Numbered from the stretch's first letter, positions 28,620 to 38,274 are shown. The stretch: 47,075 bases of DNA from Candidatus Omnitrophota bacterium (GCA_026387265.1 JAPLLZ010000031.1:1-47075), one strand, 5' to 3'. Numbers and translations are program-made. Notes: generated by a model from the sequence alone, not told the origin.

Positions 28620-29510
28620 GTGCCATCAGACTTAATCAAGCAACTTTTAGAAGCAGGTGTACATTTTGGTCACCAGACTAAACGCTGGAATCCCAAAATG
28701 AAGAAATTTATCTTTGGAGCCAGAAGCGGTATCTATATTATTGATTTGGAAAAGACCGAGGAGTGTATTAATGCTGCCCGGGATTTCTTAATGGAGATAA
28801 CCTCTAAAGGGGAATTTGTCCTTTTTGTGGGGACGAAAAAGCAGGCTCAGGATGTAATTAAGCAAGAGGCTATCCGCAGCGGAATGTATTATGTTACTGA
28901 CCGTTGGCCGGGCGGCATGTTGACTAATTTTGCCACGATTAAAAAAAGTATTAACCGTCTTAAGGACATTGAGAAGATGCGTACTGACGGGACATTTGAG
29001 AAGCTGACTAAGAAAGAGATTGCCCGCCTGGAAAAAGAGTTGGCTAAGCTTAATAAGAACTTTTCAGGAATTGTGCCCATGGAGCGTATGCCTAAGGCGG
29101 CATTCGTTGTGGATACTAAAAAAGAAGAGACCGCAGTGCGCGAGGCGCGCAGATTGGGGATTCCGATTATTGGATTAATTGATACTAATTCCAATCCGGA
29201 TTTAGTAGATTATCCGATTCCGGGTAATGATGATGCTACCAAATCTATCCGTACCGTAGTTACGATTATTGCCGATACAATTATCGAAGGAAGGAAGAAG
29301 TTCCTTTCTTATCTTGCTCAGGAAGGGGTTAAAGTAGAAGAGGCCAAAGCGGATATTTCTCCAGAAGTCCTTCCGGAAGAAGAGATCAAAATTAAAGAAA
29401 TTGAAGAAATTGTTGAGGATAGCCAACCTACTGATGAAGCAGCAGCGGTAAAAAGGGCGCATTTGAAAGCCGCCGTAGAAGTTAAACCGAAACTAAGGAA
29501 AAAAGGGTAA
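28620..29510 (+). CDS. rpsB: 30S ribosomal protein S2
   Basis: [39 protein letters not shown]; start TTG or GTG at about 28620. Confidence 0.97.
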   Translation: MPSDLIKQLLEAGVHFGHQTKRWNPKMKKFIFGARSGIYIIDLEKTEECINAARDFLMEITSKGEFVLFVGTKKQAQDVIKQEAIRSGMYYVTDRWPGGMLTNFATIKKSINRLKDIEKMRTDGTFEKLTKKEIARLEKELAKLNKNFSGIVPMERMPKAAFVVDTKKEETAVREARRLGIPIIGLIDTNSNPDLVDYPIPGNDDATKSIRTVVTIIADTIIEGRKKFLSYLAQEGVKVEEAKADISPEVLPEEEIKIKEIEEIVEDSQPTDEAAAVKRAHLKAAVEVKPKLRKKG

Positions 29511-29600
29511 CTCCACTCCGCATCAGATATTGTTAGTTAATGTTTGAAGGTTTGGAATAAAATTATAAAATATTATTAAACAGGAAAGAGAAGGTGTAGG

Positions 29601-30161
29601 GTGAAAAGTTCAGTTAATGCAATTAAAGAATTAAGAGATTTAACATGCGCAAGTGTCGCGCATTGTAAAAAAGCCCTAGAGGAGACCAAGGGGGATATAA
29701 AACAAGCAGTGATTTTATTGCGTAAGCAGGGCTTAGAGATTGCTGCTAAGAAACAGGGACGGGCTGCCAAAGAAGGTAGGGTTGATTGCTATATACATCA
29801 TGGCAATAAAATCGGAGTTTTATTGGATATCCATTATGGCAATAAAATCGGAGTTTTATTAGAGGTTGATTGCGAATCTGATTTTGTGGCTAGAAATGAA
29901 GATTTCATGAAGTTTACTAAGGACCTGGCCATGCAGATTGCCGCAACCAGCCCTGAATATATCAAAAAAGAAGATGTTCCGGAAGAAGTGTTAAAGCATG
30001 AAAAAAATAAAGAAGAATATTATAAAAACAGTTGTTTGTTGGAGCAGGTTTTTGTGAAAGACTCAAGCTTACTGATTAAAGATTATTTAGGCAGCATTGT
30101 GGCAAAACTGGGTGAAAATATTGTTATCCGCAGGTTTATCCGCTACAAGATTGGCGAATAA
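29601..30161 (+). CDS. tsf: Elongation factor Ts with internal 12-residue tandem duplication
   Basis: LRDLTCASVAHCKKALEETKGDIKQAVILLRKQGLEIAAKK, EVDCESDFVARNEDF. Confidence 0.94.
   Translation: MKSSVNAIKELRDLTCASVAHCKKALEETKGDIKQAVILLRKQGLEIAAKKQGRAAKEGRVDCYIHHGNKIGVLLDIHYGNKIGVLLEVDCESDFVARNEDFMKFTKDLAMQIAATSPEYIKKEDVPEEVLKHEKNKEEYYKNSCLLEQVFVKDSSLLIKDYLGSIVAKLGENIVIRRFIRYKIGE
29793..29864 (+). repeat. 36-bp tandem duplication inside tsf (32/36 identical)
   Basis: ATACATCATGGCAATAAAATCGGAGTTTTATTGGAT / ATCCATTATGGCAATAAAATCGGAGTTTTATTAGAG. Confidence 0.97.
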
Positions 30162-30869
30162 ATGACCAAACCGGCTTACAAGAGAATTGTCCTTAAACTT
30201 AGTGGTGAGGCACTTCAGGGTAAGCAGACACACGGTATAGACCCGCAAGTCCTTTTATCTATCTCGCGTCAGATTAAAGAAGTTAGGGAGCTGGCGGTAG
30301 ATGTAGCGGTAGTTTTAGGCGCAGGAAATATTCTGCGCGGCCAAGAAAACACTGCTTGCCGGGGGCTGGATTTGGATCGCAGTGTAGCAGATTACATGGG
30401 GATGTTGGCTACTGTAATTAATGGGCTTTCTCTCCAGGATGCTTTAGAAAAAACCGGCGTACCTACCCGGGTAATGACTGCAATTGAAATGCAAAGGATT
30501 GCTGAGCCTTATATTAAAAGAAGGGCGATTCGGCATTTAGAAAAAGGCAGAGTAGTTATTTTCGTTGCCGGAACCGGCAATCCTTATTTTACTACCGATA
30601 CTGCGGCTGCTTTGCGGGCGATGGAGATTAATGCCGATGCTATTTTGAAAGCGACTAAAGTTGACGGAGTTTATTCTGCTGATCCGATGAAAGTAAAGGA
30701 TGCCAGAAAATTCGCGCAATTAAAATATATCGATGTGCTTAAAAAAGGTTTAAAAGTAATGGATGCTACGGCAATCAGTTTATGCATGGATAATAAATTA
30801 CCGATTGTTGTGTTCAATCTTAATTGCGTGGGTAATATTAAGCGTGTAGTTTTAGGTCCAGGGTACTGA
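30162..30869 (+). CDS. pyrH: UMP kinase
   Basis: [36 protein letters not shown] terminus short (VVLGPGY*). Confidence 0.95.
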   Translation: MTKPAYKRIVLKLSGEALQGKQTHGIDPQVLLSISRQIKEVRELAVDVAVVLGAGNILRGQENTACRGLDLDRSVADYMGMLATVINGLSLQDALEKTGVPTRVMTAIEMQRIAEPYIKRRAIRHLEKGRVVIFVAGTGNPYFTTDTAAALRAMEINADAILKATKVDGVYSADPMKVKDARKFAQLKYIDVLKKGLKVMDATAISLCMDNKLPIVVFNLNCVGNIKRVVLGPGY

Positions 30870-30876
30870 AGAGAAA

Positions 30877-31398
30877 ATGAAAAAGGCTTTTGAATCGATG
30901 AATCGCCAATTTCATGAAGTAAGAACGGGCAGGGCATCTCCGAGTTTAGTGGAAGGTTTGCATATTGATTATTATGGAACTTTGACTATGTTAAAACAGC
31001 TGGCGGCAATATCTGCGCCGGATGCGCATTTAATTGTTATTCAACCCTGGGATGTTACGGCGATTGTGGAGATTGAAAAGGCAATTTTAAAATCTAATCT
31101 GGGGGTTAGTCCTTCCAATGATGGTAAAGTTATTAGAATTGCTGTTCCGCAGCTGTCTAAAGAGAGACGCCAGGAAATGGCTAAGTTGTTACATAAAATG
31201 TCTGAAGATGGCCGGGTATCCATGCGTACGATTAGAAGAGACGCTAAAGAATCCGTGGAAAAGATGGAAAAAGATAAACTGATTTCTGAAGATGAAAAAT
31301 TCCGCGGTATTGATGAATTACAAAAAGTAGTAGATAGATATATTGCTAAGATTGATGAACTTCTGAAGTCTAAAGAAAAGGAAGTTTTGGAGTTTTAG
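30877..31398 (+). CDS. frr: Ribosome recycling factor
   Basis: FHEVRTGRASPSLVEGLHIDYYGT...DELQKVVDRYIAKIDELLKSKEKEVLEF; N terminus appears short. Confidence 0.94.
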   Translation: MKKAFESMNRQFHEVRTGRASPSLVEGLHIDYYGTLTMLKQLAAISAPDAHLIVIQPWDVTAIVEIEKAILKSNLGVSPSNDGKVIRIAVPQLSKERRQEMAKLLHKMSEDGRVSMRTIRRDAKESVEKMEKDKLISEDEKFRGIDELQKVVDRYIAKIDELLKSKEKEVLEF

Positions 31399-31454
31399 AT
31401 TTTGTTGGGAATGTCCCCGCAGCTTCTCTATATTTGAAGCTAAGCGCGGGGATT

Positions 31455-31507
31455 AATTCGCACATTGACTTACTCGCACTGGCGTGCTCGTAAGTCAAGT
31501 GCTCATT
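31455..31507 (+). repeat. TC/TC-hairpin intergenic element, copy C, immediately 5' of tRNA-Lys
   Basis: AAT-TC-GCAC a TTGACTTAC-TC-GCAC tggc GTGC-TC-GTAAGTCAA GTGC-TC-ATT. Confidence 0.85.
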
Positions 31508-31514
31508 ACATTTT

Positions 31515-31587
31515 GGGCCTCTAGCTCATCAGGTAGAGCACCACACTTTTAATGTGGTTGTGCCGCGTTCGAGTCGCGGGAGGCTCA
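31515..31587 (+). tRNA. tRNA-Lys (TTT)
   Basis: Cloverleaf with GGGCCTC/GAGGCTC acceptor, anticodon loop CTTTTAA, T-arm CCGCG TTCGAGT CGCGG. Confidence 0.93.
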
Positions 31588-31684
31588 GTATAATTTGTAC
31601 CGCGACGAGGGTATGCGTTCTTGAGCCACCGTTATATTTGTGGTGGCGAAATCCCGCCTGTGTCGCTCGATAGATTTGATTTAC

Positions 31685-31766
31685 GCGGACGTGGCGAAAT
31701 TGGCAGACGCGATAGCCTTAGGAGCTATTGGGGCAACCCTTGAAGGTTCAAATCCCTCCGTCCGCA
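31685..31766 (+). tRNA. tRNA-Leu (TAG)
   Basis: GCGGACG/CGTCCGC acceptor, anticodon loop CTTAGGA, long variable arm, GGTTCAAATCC T-loop. Confidence 0.93.
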
Positions 31767-31842
31767 TTATTAGGTGTGGTGAAGGGCAGAAAATTGGCGG
31801 GAAAATCCTCTTCCGCCCAATAAGGTTTTCACTAGGCATGCA

Positions 31843-32033
31843 CACCCAGCGCTAAGCGGAATTGCGTTGGTGCGCAATAGGTATCTTGCAGCACCCGACG
31901 CAGATTCGGTCACCCAACGCTTATTGGAATTGCGTTGGTGTTCGCCAGGTGGCGAAATTGCGCAAGTGCCGTGTTCGTTAGGCAACGCAGCACCCCGCGC
32001 TGATTGGTATTGCGCGGGTGCGCGACAGGTGTC

Positions 32034-32035
<2 letters not shown>
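31843..32035 (+). repeat. Three diverged double-hairpin units between tRNA-Leu and tRNA-Gly
   Basis: CACCC-stem-...-stem'-GGTG followed by stem2-AGGT-stem2', starting at 31843, 31911 and 31991. Confidence 0.7.
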
Positions 32036-32110
<75 letters not shown>

Positions 32111-32180
32111 TTAAAATATAATACAAGAATTTGCTCGCCGCAAAATTGGCGGAAATAAAACACTTAAAAAGGAGTAACAA

Positions 32181-32651
32181 ATGCAGATAATGGATTTTCT
32201 CTCGAAAAAAGCTATTCTTACTGATATTAAATCCACTAGCAAAGAAGATGTAATCAAAGAAATGGTGGATTTTTTAATTGAAGCCGGTGATGTAGAAAAA
32301 CGTAATCGCAATAAGCTTATTGATGCGTTGATGTCTAGAGAGGCTTTAGGCTCAACAGCCATCGGTCAAGGTATAGCTATACCACATGCAAAGTGTGATT
32401 GTGTGGATAAGCTCGTGGCCGCTTTTGGCCTTTCTAAAAAAGGCGTGGATTTTGATTCCCTAGACGGTGAATTAGCTTATATTTTCTTTTTACTGGTTGC
32501 CCCGCAGGATTCCGCCGGCCCTCATCTTAAAGCATTAGCTAGAATATCTCGTCTTTTAAAGGATAAATACTTCCGCGATACACTGCGTACCTGCATGGAT
32601 GAAAAATCCGTGATTAAGGTTATTACGCAGGAAGATGAAAAAAAGATTTAA
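32181..32651 (+). CDS. PTS EIIA (PtsN/fructose-type) domain protein
   Basis: SREALGSTAIGQGIAIPHAKCDCVDKLVAAFGLS. Confidence 0.9.
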   Translation: MQIMDFLSKKAILTDIKSTSKEDVIKEMVDFLIEAGDVEKRNRNKLIDALMSREALGSTAIGQGIAIPHAKCDCVDKLVAAFGLSKKGVDFDSLDGELAYIFFLLVAPQDSAGPHLKALARISRLLKDKYFRDTLRTCMDEKSVIKVITQEDEKKI

Positions 32652-32738
32652 TCTAATTGTCTTTATTGAATAAATTTCTTACTAACGTAGGCGAGTAAGG
32701 ATTATCCTTTTAATTATATACTGCAAAAAGTATTAAAG

Positions 32739-33980
32739 ATGAAAACTGATGCTAGCGATATCTTAAAATGGTTTTCTCCAGGTATAGGAATTAAGCGCTG
32801 GGTAGGTTTAAGTGCTTTCGGGGTCGTGCTTTTAATTTTAGGTACGGCTAATCTGCGCAGCGAAGAATTTTGGTTAATTCAGATTCTGGATGCCTTAATT
32901 GTAATTTCCGGAATTATTATTTTAATTCTGGGTATTAAGCGCCTGATGCGTTCTTTTATTGCTATATTTGTTCCATCCTCCAGGGGAACAGAGTTAATTG
33001 ACATTTTGTACCAAAAGAAACAGTTAAGCCGCGGGCCGCGGATTGTTACTGTTGGCGGCGGGACAGGGTTGTCTGTTCTTTTGAGCGGGTTAAAGAATTA
33101 CACCTCCAACATTTCTGCTGTAGTTACGGTGGCGGATAATGGTGGTTCTAGCGGACGCCTACGGCAGCAATTTGATGTTTTGCCTCCTGGGGATATCCGT
33201 AACTGTCTGGTGGCTTTAGCTGATGCACCGACATTGATGCGCGATCTTTTTCAGTTCCGGTTTGATGCTAATTCAGAATTTTCCGGGCACTCATTCGGTA
33301 ATCTTTTCCTGACAGTAATGACGCGCCTGACTGGCGATTTTGAAAAAGCGATTAAGGAAACGAGCAAAGTTTTAGCCTTGCGAGGGCAGGTTATCCCCTC
33401 GACATTAGGTGATGTTACGTTGGTAGCACATTATTCAGATGGTTCAATGGTTGCCGGGGAAGAACAAATTCCCAAAGCTAAAAAGAGGATTAGTATGGTA
33501 AGTCTTACTCCTGAACATCCGTTAGCTACGCCTGATGCCTTAAAAGCGATTAAAGAAGCGCAGATTATTGTCTTGGGGCCGGGTTCTTTATATACGAGCA
33601 TAATCCCGAATTTGTTAATTAAAGAGATTGCTCAAGAAATCGAAAAATCAGAAGCAGTCAAGGTTTATGTTTGTAATGTAATGACTCAGCCGGGGGAGAC
33701 CGATGGCTACAGCGTTTCCGATCATATTAAGGCTTTATTAAAACATAGCAATGAGGAAATATTGGATTATTGTGTGATAAATAACGGCGAAGTTCCTGAT
33801 GAGATTTTAAAGCGCTACTCTAAGGATAATTCTATTTTAGTGGTTAATGACCGCAAAAAGATTGAGAATCTTGGGGTGCGGGTAGTTGAGGAAGATTTCA
33901 GCATGATTCAGGATGGGGTGATTCGCCACGATGCGGAAAAGTTAGCCAAGATTATTTTAAGCTTTATTGAGGAGATTTAG
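32739..33980 (+). CDS. yvcK: YvcK/CofD-like protein with N-terminal TM segments
   Basis: RIVTVGGGTGLSVLLSGLKNYTSNISAVVTVADNGGSSGRLR; N-terminal hydrophobic pair. Confidence 0.9.
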   Translation: MKTDASDILKWFSPGIGIKRWVGLSAFGVVLLILGTANLRSEEFWLIQILDALIVISGIIILILGIKRLMRSFIAIFVPSSRGTELIDILYQKKQLSRGPRIVTVGGGTGLSVLLSGLKNYTSNISAVVTVADNGGSSGRLRQQFDVLPPGDIRNCLVALADAPTLMRDLFQFRFDANSEFSGHSFGNLFLTVMTRLTGDFEKAIKETSKVLALRGQVIPSTLGDVTLVAHYSDGSMVAGEEQIPKAKKRISMVSLTPEHPLATPDALKAIKEAQIIVLGPGSLYTSIIPNLLIKEIAQEIEKSEAVKVYVCNVMTQPGETDGYSVSDHIKALLKHSNEEILDYCVINNGEVPDEILKRYSKDNSILVVNDRKKIENLGVRVVEEDFSMIQDGVIRHDAEKLAKIILSFIEEI

Positions 33981-34081
33981 GGGATTTGAAGCTTAGGGCT
34001 TTGCGCTACGCGCAAGGATTTCGCTAGATTTTTATTAGTGCTCAAATTTCGATAAAATTAATAGTAAGGTGTTTGCTAACT

Positions 34082-34351
34082 ATGCCACTAGTTAAAAAAG
34101 AATTAATCGTAAAAAATAAACAAGGGTTGCATGCGCGGCCTGCTGCTGTATTTGTGCAGATTGCTAATAAATTTGATGCCCGGATTACTGTGCGTCATGA
34201 TACCGAAGAAGTAAATGGTAAGTCCATTATGGGTATTCTTATGTTAGGAGCAGAGCAGGGTAGCGAGATAATTCTGGAAGCGGACGGCAAAGACGCGGAA
34301 GTCGCTTTGGTGGAACTGGAAAAGGTGGTAGCTCGGGAGGATTTGGCATGA
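34082..34351 (+). CDS. ptsH: HPr phosphocarrier protein
   Basis: NKQGLHARPAAVFVQIANKF with active-site His; NGKSIMGILML with regulatory Ser; start chosen at ATG 34082. Confidence 0.93.
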   Translation: MPLVKKELIVKNKQGLHARPAAVFVQIANKFDARITVRHDTEEVNGKSIMGILMLGAEQGSEIILEADGKDAEVALVELEKVVAREDLA

Positions 34352-34488
34352 TAAAGTTAAAAGGCATAGCTGCGTCGCCTGGAATCAGTATTGCCAAGGC
34401 TTATAAGATTGGTAAAGAGGAATTTGATATTCCCAGAGATCCAATAAGGCCTGACGAGATTTCCCGGCCCGGCTTATATGCTGGGTAA
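34348..34488 (+). pseudogene. ptsI: N-terminal 46-codon fragment of PTS enzyme I, out of frame with the rest
   Basis: MIKLKGIAASPGISIAKAYKIGKEEFDIPRDPIRPDEISRPGLYAG*; EI N-terminal signature. Confidence 0.9.
34398..34478 (+). repeat. 73-bp segment bounded by 8-bp direct repeats GGCTTATA; its sequence is a diverged copy of the following approximately 60 bp
   Basis: GGCTTATA at 34398-34405 and 34471-34478; 37/60 identity between the segment from 34402 and that from 34475. Confidence 0.9.
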
Positions 34489-36151
34489 AGAAGAACTTAT
34501 TATTTCCCGGGAAACAATCGCCTGGTCAGATATTCCTGCGCAAATTCAACTTTTTGAAGAAGCATTAATTCAGACGCGCCGTGAAATTATTGAATTGCAG
34601 AAGAAAATCAGCACGGACATGGGGCAGCAGGAGGCGCAGATTTTCGATGCGCACCTGTTAGTTTTGGAAGACCGGATGCTCATCGAAGAGGTGATCAGCC
34701 GTCTTAAAAAAGAACAGCTAAATGTCGCGTATATTTTTTCTGAAGTTTTAAAAAAATATATCAGCGTGTTTTTAAAAATTGAAGATGAATATCTTAAGGA
34801 ACGCATTGCAGATATTAGTGATGTCGGCAAAAGGATTTTAAGGAATCTTCTGGGCAAAAAAAGGAAAGGGTTAGATGATCTTGAGGGCAGGGCGATTATT
34901 GTTGCGCATGATATTTCTCCCTCGGATACCGCAGCAATGCACTCCAAGAATGTTGCTGCTTTTGTTACGGATATTGGCGGTAAGACTTCACATACTGCCA
35001 TTATGGCTAAATCTCTGGAGATACCGGCAGTTGTGGGCTTGGAAGGGGTTACCTCTAGAGTTAACCCGGGAGATGTACTGATTGTTGACGGCAGCACAGG
35101 GATTGTCATTGTTGATCCTGATAAAGAAACGCTCAATAATTATCAGAAGAAACTTGAAAAGTTAAAAGGTATTACCGATAAATTTTTATCGGTAAAAGAT
35201 TTAGCGACGGTTACTACCGATGGCCGTATAGTTTTAATTAATGCGAATATTGAATTTCCGGATGAGGTCCCGAGTGTTAAATTGCACGGCGGCCATGGAA
35301 TTGGCCTATACCGAACAGAGTTTTTCTATATGAACCGTCAAGATTCTCCTACTGAAGAGGAACATTACCAGGCTTATAAGTATGTAGCTGAAGAAATGAG
35401 CCCGCATTCAGTGGTGGTGCGTACTTTGGATATAGGTGGTGATAAATTTTTGTCGCAATTCAAGATTCCTCATGAAATGCAGCCATTCTTAGGGTGGAGG
35501 GCAATTCGGTTTTGCCTGGCACGCCCGGATATATTCAAGTTGCAGTTACGTGCTATCTTGAGGGCTTCCGTGCACGGGAATCTTAAATTGATGTATCCGA
35601 TGATTTCCGGGGTTGAGGAATTGCGTCAGGCAAATCAGTTGCTTGAAGAGGCTAAGAAAGAGTTAAAAAGAAGCGGCCAGAAGTTTAATGATAAAATTGA
35701 AGTCGGGGTAATGGTTGAGGTTCCTTCGGCAGCAATGACCGCGGACATCTTGGCTAAGGAGGCGGATTTCTTCAGTATCGGGACGAACGATTTAATTCAG
35801 TATTCTCTAGCTGTTGACCGCAGTAACGAAAAGGTCGCTTATCTTTATGATCCGGCGCATCCGGCAGTTTTGCGGTTAGTTAAGAATATTATTGATGCAG
35901 CGCATCAGGCAAAAATTAAGGTGGCGATGTGCGGAGAGATGGCCGGGGAGCCGTCTTTAGCGCTTATTCTTTTGGGTTTAGGTTTAGATGAATTTAGCTT
36001 ACCGCCGCAGGTAATCCCGGAATTAAAATACATAATTCGCGCGATAGGCTTTAAGGCTGCTCAAGAGATTGCACTGCAGGCGTTGAAGCTTTCCACCGGT
36101 AAAGAAGTTGATGAATTTTCGCAGAAAAAGTTAGCGGAAATTTTGAAATAA
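34478..36151 (+). CDS. ptsI: PTS enzyme I (phosphoenolpyruvate-protein phosphotransferase), main part
   Basis: GGKTSHTAIMAKSLEIPAVVGL, GIGLYRTEFFYMNR, FFSIGTNDLIQYSLAVDRSNEKV. Confidence 0.93.
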   Translation: MLGKEELIISRETIAWSDIPAQIQLFEEALIQTRREIIELQKKISTDMGQQEAQIFDAHLLVLEDRMLIEEVISRLKKEQLNVAYIFSEVLKKYISVFLKIEDEYLKERIADISDVGKRILRNLLGKKRKGLDDLEGRAIIVAHDISPSDTAAMHSKNVAAFVTDIGGKTSHTAIMAKSLEIPAVVGLEGVTSRVNPGDVLIVDGSTGIVIVDPDKETLNNYQKKLEKLKGITDKFLSVKDLATVTTDGRIVLINANIEFPDEVPSVKLHGGHGIGLYRTEFFYMNRQDSPTEEEHYQAYKYVAEEMSPHSVVVRTLDIGGDKFLSQFKIPHEMQPFLGWRAIRFCLARPDIFKLQLRAILRASVHGNLKLMYPMISGVEELRQANQLLEEAKKELKRSGQKFNDKIEVGVMVEVPSAAMTADILAKEADFFSIGTNDLIQYSLAVDRSNEKVAYLYDPAHPAVLRLVKNIIDAAHQAKIKVAMCGEMAGEPSLALILLGLGLDEFSLPPQVIPELKYIIRAIGFKAAQEIALQALKLSTGKEVDEFSQKKLAEILK

Positions 36152-36176
36152 AATAAGATAAAGGGGTGTTTTTTAA

Positions 36177-36914
36177 GTGAAAGCTTTAATTCTGGCTGCC
36201 GGATATGCTACCCGGTTATATCCTTTAACTAAAAAGTATCCTAAGCCGCTCCTAGAGGTAAAAGGGCGGCCGATTATAAATTATATTATTGATAAATTAG
36301 AATTAGCTGATGAGATTAATGAGATTTTTATCGTTACCAACAGTAAATTTATATCAGATTTTAGAAAGTGGGTTAAAACAGTAAGATTCCATAAAAAGAT
36401 TATTTTAGTGGATGATCTGACTAAGAATAACCAGGATAGGTTGGGGGCGATTGGAGATATAAATTTCGTAATCAAAAAGAAAAAGATCGGAGAGGATCTT
36501 CTGGTAGTTGGCGGCGATAATTTATTTAGTGGTTCTTTACAGAGGTTTTTGTCCGCTGCCAGGAATAATAATGCCGCTGCTAGTATAGGTTTGTATAGAT
36601 TAAAGCGCATTAAAGATGCTTGCCGCTATGGCGTAGTTAAGCTGGATAGGTCCAGAAAAGTAATTAGTTTTCAGGAGAAGCCCAAGCATCCGGATTCGAA
36701 TTTAGTGGCGATGTGTTTGTATTATATACCGAAGAATAGTTTTAATTTGATTGATAAATATTTATCCGGGAAAAAAATAAAAGCTGATGCTACCGGAAGT
36801 TACATTGCTTGGCTAAAGGATCGGGCTGATGTTTATGGGTATGTTTTTAATGGGTCTTGGTTTGATATTGGTGATTATAAATATTTAAACGCGGCAAAAA
36901 ATAATTTTGTTTAA
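36177..36914 (+). CDS. Sugar nucleotidyltransferase (NTP_transferase family)
   Basis: MKALILAAGYATRLYPLTKKYPKPLLEVKGRPII; GTG start. Confidence 0.88.
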   Translation: MKALILAAGYATRLYPLTKKYPKPLLEVKGRPIINYIIDKLELADEINEIFIVTNSKFISDFRKWVKTVRFHKKIILVDDLTKNNQDRLGAIGDINFVIKKKKIGEDLLVVGGDNLFSGSLQRFLSAARNNNAAASIGLYRLKRIKDACRYGVVKLDRSRKVISFQEKPKHPDSNLVAMCLYYIPKNSFNLIDKYLSGKKIKADATGSYIAWLKDRADVYGYVFNGSWFDIGDYKYLNAAKNNFV

Positions 36915-36926
36915 TAATCAACAGGA

Positions 36927-37038
36927 CACCCGCGCTACAAAGCGCGCACTTGCGCAATACAAATTAGCGCAAGGTGCAAGCTAATGCGTTGGTACCCGGC
37001 GTAGATAGGATTTACGCCGGTATGCGCCATATGGTGCA
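36927..37038 (+). repeat. Cluster of GC-rich hairpins upstream of metK
   Basis: CGCGC tacaaa GCGCG; TTGCGC...GCGCAA; CCGGCGTA gataggatt TACGCCGG; TGCGCCA/TGGTGCA. Confidence 0.8.
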
Positions 37039-37058
37039 TGCTATTATAAGGAGGAGTC

Positions 37059-38228
37059 ATGGCTGTGCAGAAACATTATTTTAGTTCAGAATCGGTAACT
37101 GAAGGGCATCCGGATAAATTATGTGAGCAAATATCAGACGGAGTTTTAGATGCCTGTTTAAAAAATGATCCTTATTCGCGCGTAGCCTGCGAAACTTATG
37201 TTACTATGGGGCTTTTAATTGTCGGAGGTGAGATTACTACGCGGGGATTTATTGATGTGCATGAAATAAGCAGAAAAGTAATTGAAGAAATTGGTTATGA
37301 TCATCCTAAATATGGTTTTGATTTTCATACTTGTGCTATTCTTAATGCAATTCATTCACAATCACCGGATATATCGCAAGGCGTGGATACCGGCGGAGCA
37401 GGGGATCAGGGGATAATGTTTGGCTATGCTTGTAATGAAACCAAGGAATTAATGCCGTTGGCTTTAATGTTAGCGCAAAAATTAGCTATGCGTTTAACTT
37501 ATGTACGTAAAGAAAAGATTTTAAAATACCTGGGCCCGGATGGAAAAACTCAGGTAACTGTGGAATATGATAATGGCCGGCCTGTGCGTGTAGATTCAGT
37601 GGTATTAGCTTCGCAGCATACTGAAGACATTCTAGATAAAAGCGGCAAGCATATTACGGAAAAATCCCGCCAAGAGATTATTCGTAATGTTGCCGGGCCG
37701 ATCCTCAAGGGTTGGGTAGATAAAAATACCAAATATTTTGTTAATCAGACCGGGAAATTTGTAATTGGCGGCCCGCAGTCTGATACCGGTATGACTGGTA
37801 GAAAAATAATTGTGGATACTTATGGTGGTGCAGTGGCCCATGGCGGTGGGGCATTTTCGGGTAAAGACCCAACTAAAGTGGACCGTTCCGCAGCTTATAT
37901 GTGCCGGTATATTGCCAAGAATATTGTGGCAGCAGGCCTGGCGGAAAAATGCCTTATTCAGTTGGCTTATGTAATCGGCCGGGCAGATCCTTTGTCGGTT
38001 ATGGTGAAAACCGACGGGACCTCCGTTATTTCTGAAGAAGCTTTAGGTAAGTTGATTCGGCATAATTTTCAGCTTACTCCTAAAGGAATTATTGAATCGC
38101 TAAAGTTGCGTCGGCCGATATATAGAAAGACTGCCAGCTATGGCCATTTTGGCAGGATGGAGCCGGAGTTTCATTGGGAAAAATTAGATAAAGTAGTGGA
38201 TTTGAAAAAACAGGCAGCGAGGTTATAA
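37059..38228 (+). CDS. metK: S-adenosylmethionine synthetase
   Basis: [55 protein letters not shown]. Confidence 0.97.
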   Translation: MAVQKHYFSSESVTEGHPDKLCEQISDGVLDACLKNDPYSRVACETYVTMGLLIVGGEITTRGFIDVHEISRKVIEEIGYDHPKYGFDFHTCAILNAIHSQSPDISQGVDTGGAGDQGIMFGYACNETKELMPLALMLAQKLAMRLTYVRKEKILKYLGPDGKTQVTVEYDNGRPVRVDSVVLASQHTEDILDKSGKHITEKSRQEIIRNVAGPILKGWVDKNTKYFVNQTGKFVIGGPQSDTGMTGRKIIVDTYGGAVAHGGGAFSGKDPTKVDRSAAYMCRYIAKNIVAAGLAEKCLIQLAYVIGRADPLSVMVKTDGTSVISEEALGKLIRHNFQLTPKGIIESLKLRRPIYRKTASYGHFGRMEPEFHWEKLDKVVDLKKQAARL

Positions 38229-38246
38229 AAAATCGTTATTGCCAGC

Positions 38247-38274
38247 GTAGAGACGCAAAATTTTGCGTCTCTAC
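38247..38274. repeat. 28-bp perfect palindrome GTAGAGACGCAAAATTTTGCGTCTCTAC, copy 2
   Basis: Exact match to 26482-26509. Confidence 0.95.

Noticed and set aside
31409-31456. First hairpin of the frr-tRNA-Lys spacer (CCCCGC..GCGGGG with AGCTTC/GAAGCT) as another TC/TC hairpin
   Set aside because: It pairs well but lacks the TC/TC internal loop, so it was left out of the family.
31640-31855. Plus-strand ORF with DVAKLADAIALGAIGATLEGSNPS
   Set aside because: Translation of the tRNA-Leu gene itself; not a protein.
36915-37058. SAM or SAH riboswitch upstream of metK or ahcY
   Set aside because: No recognisable SAM-I/SAH core motif; only hairpin repeats before metK and a short palindrome plus RBS before ahcY.
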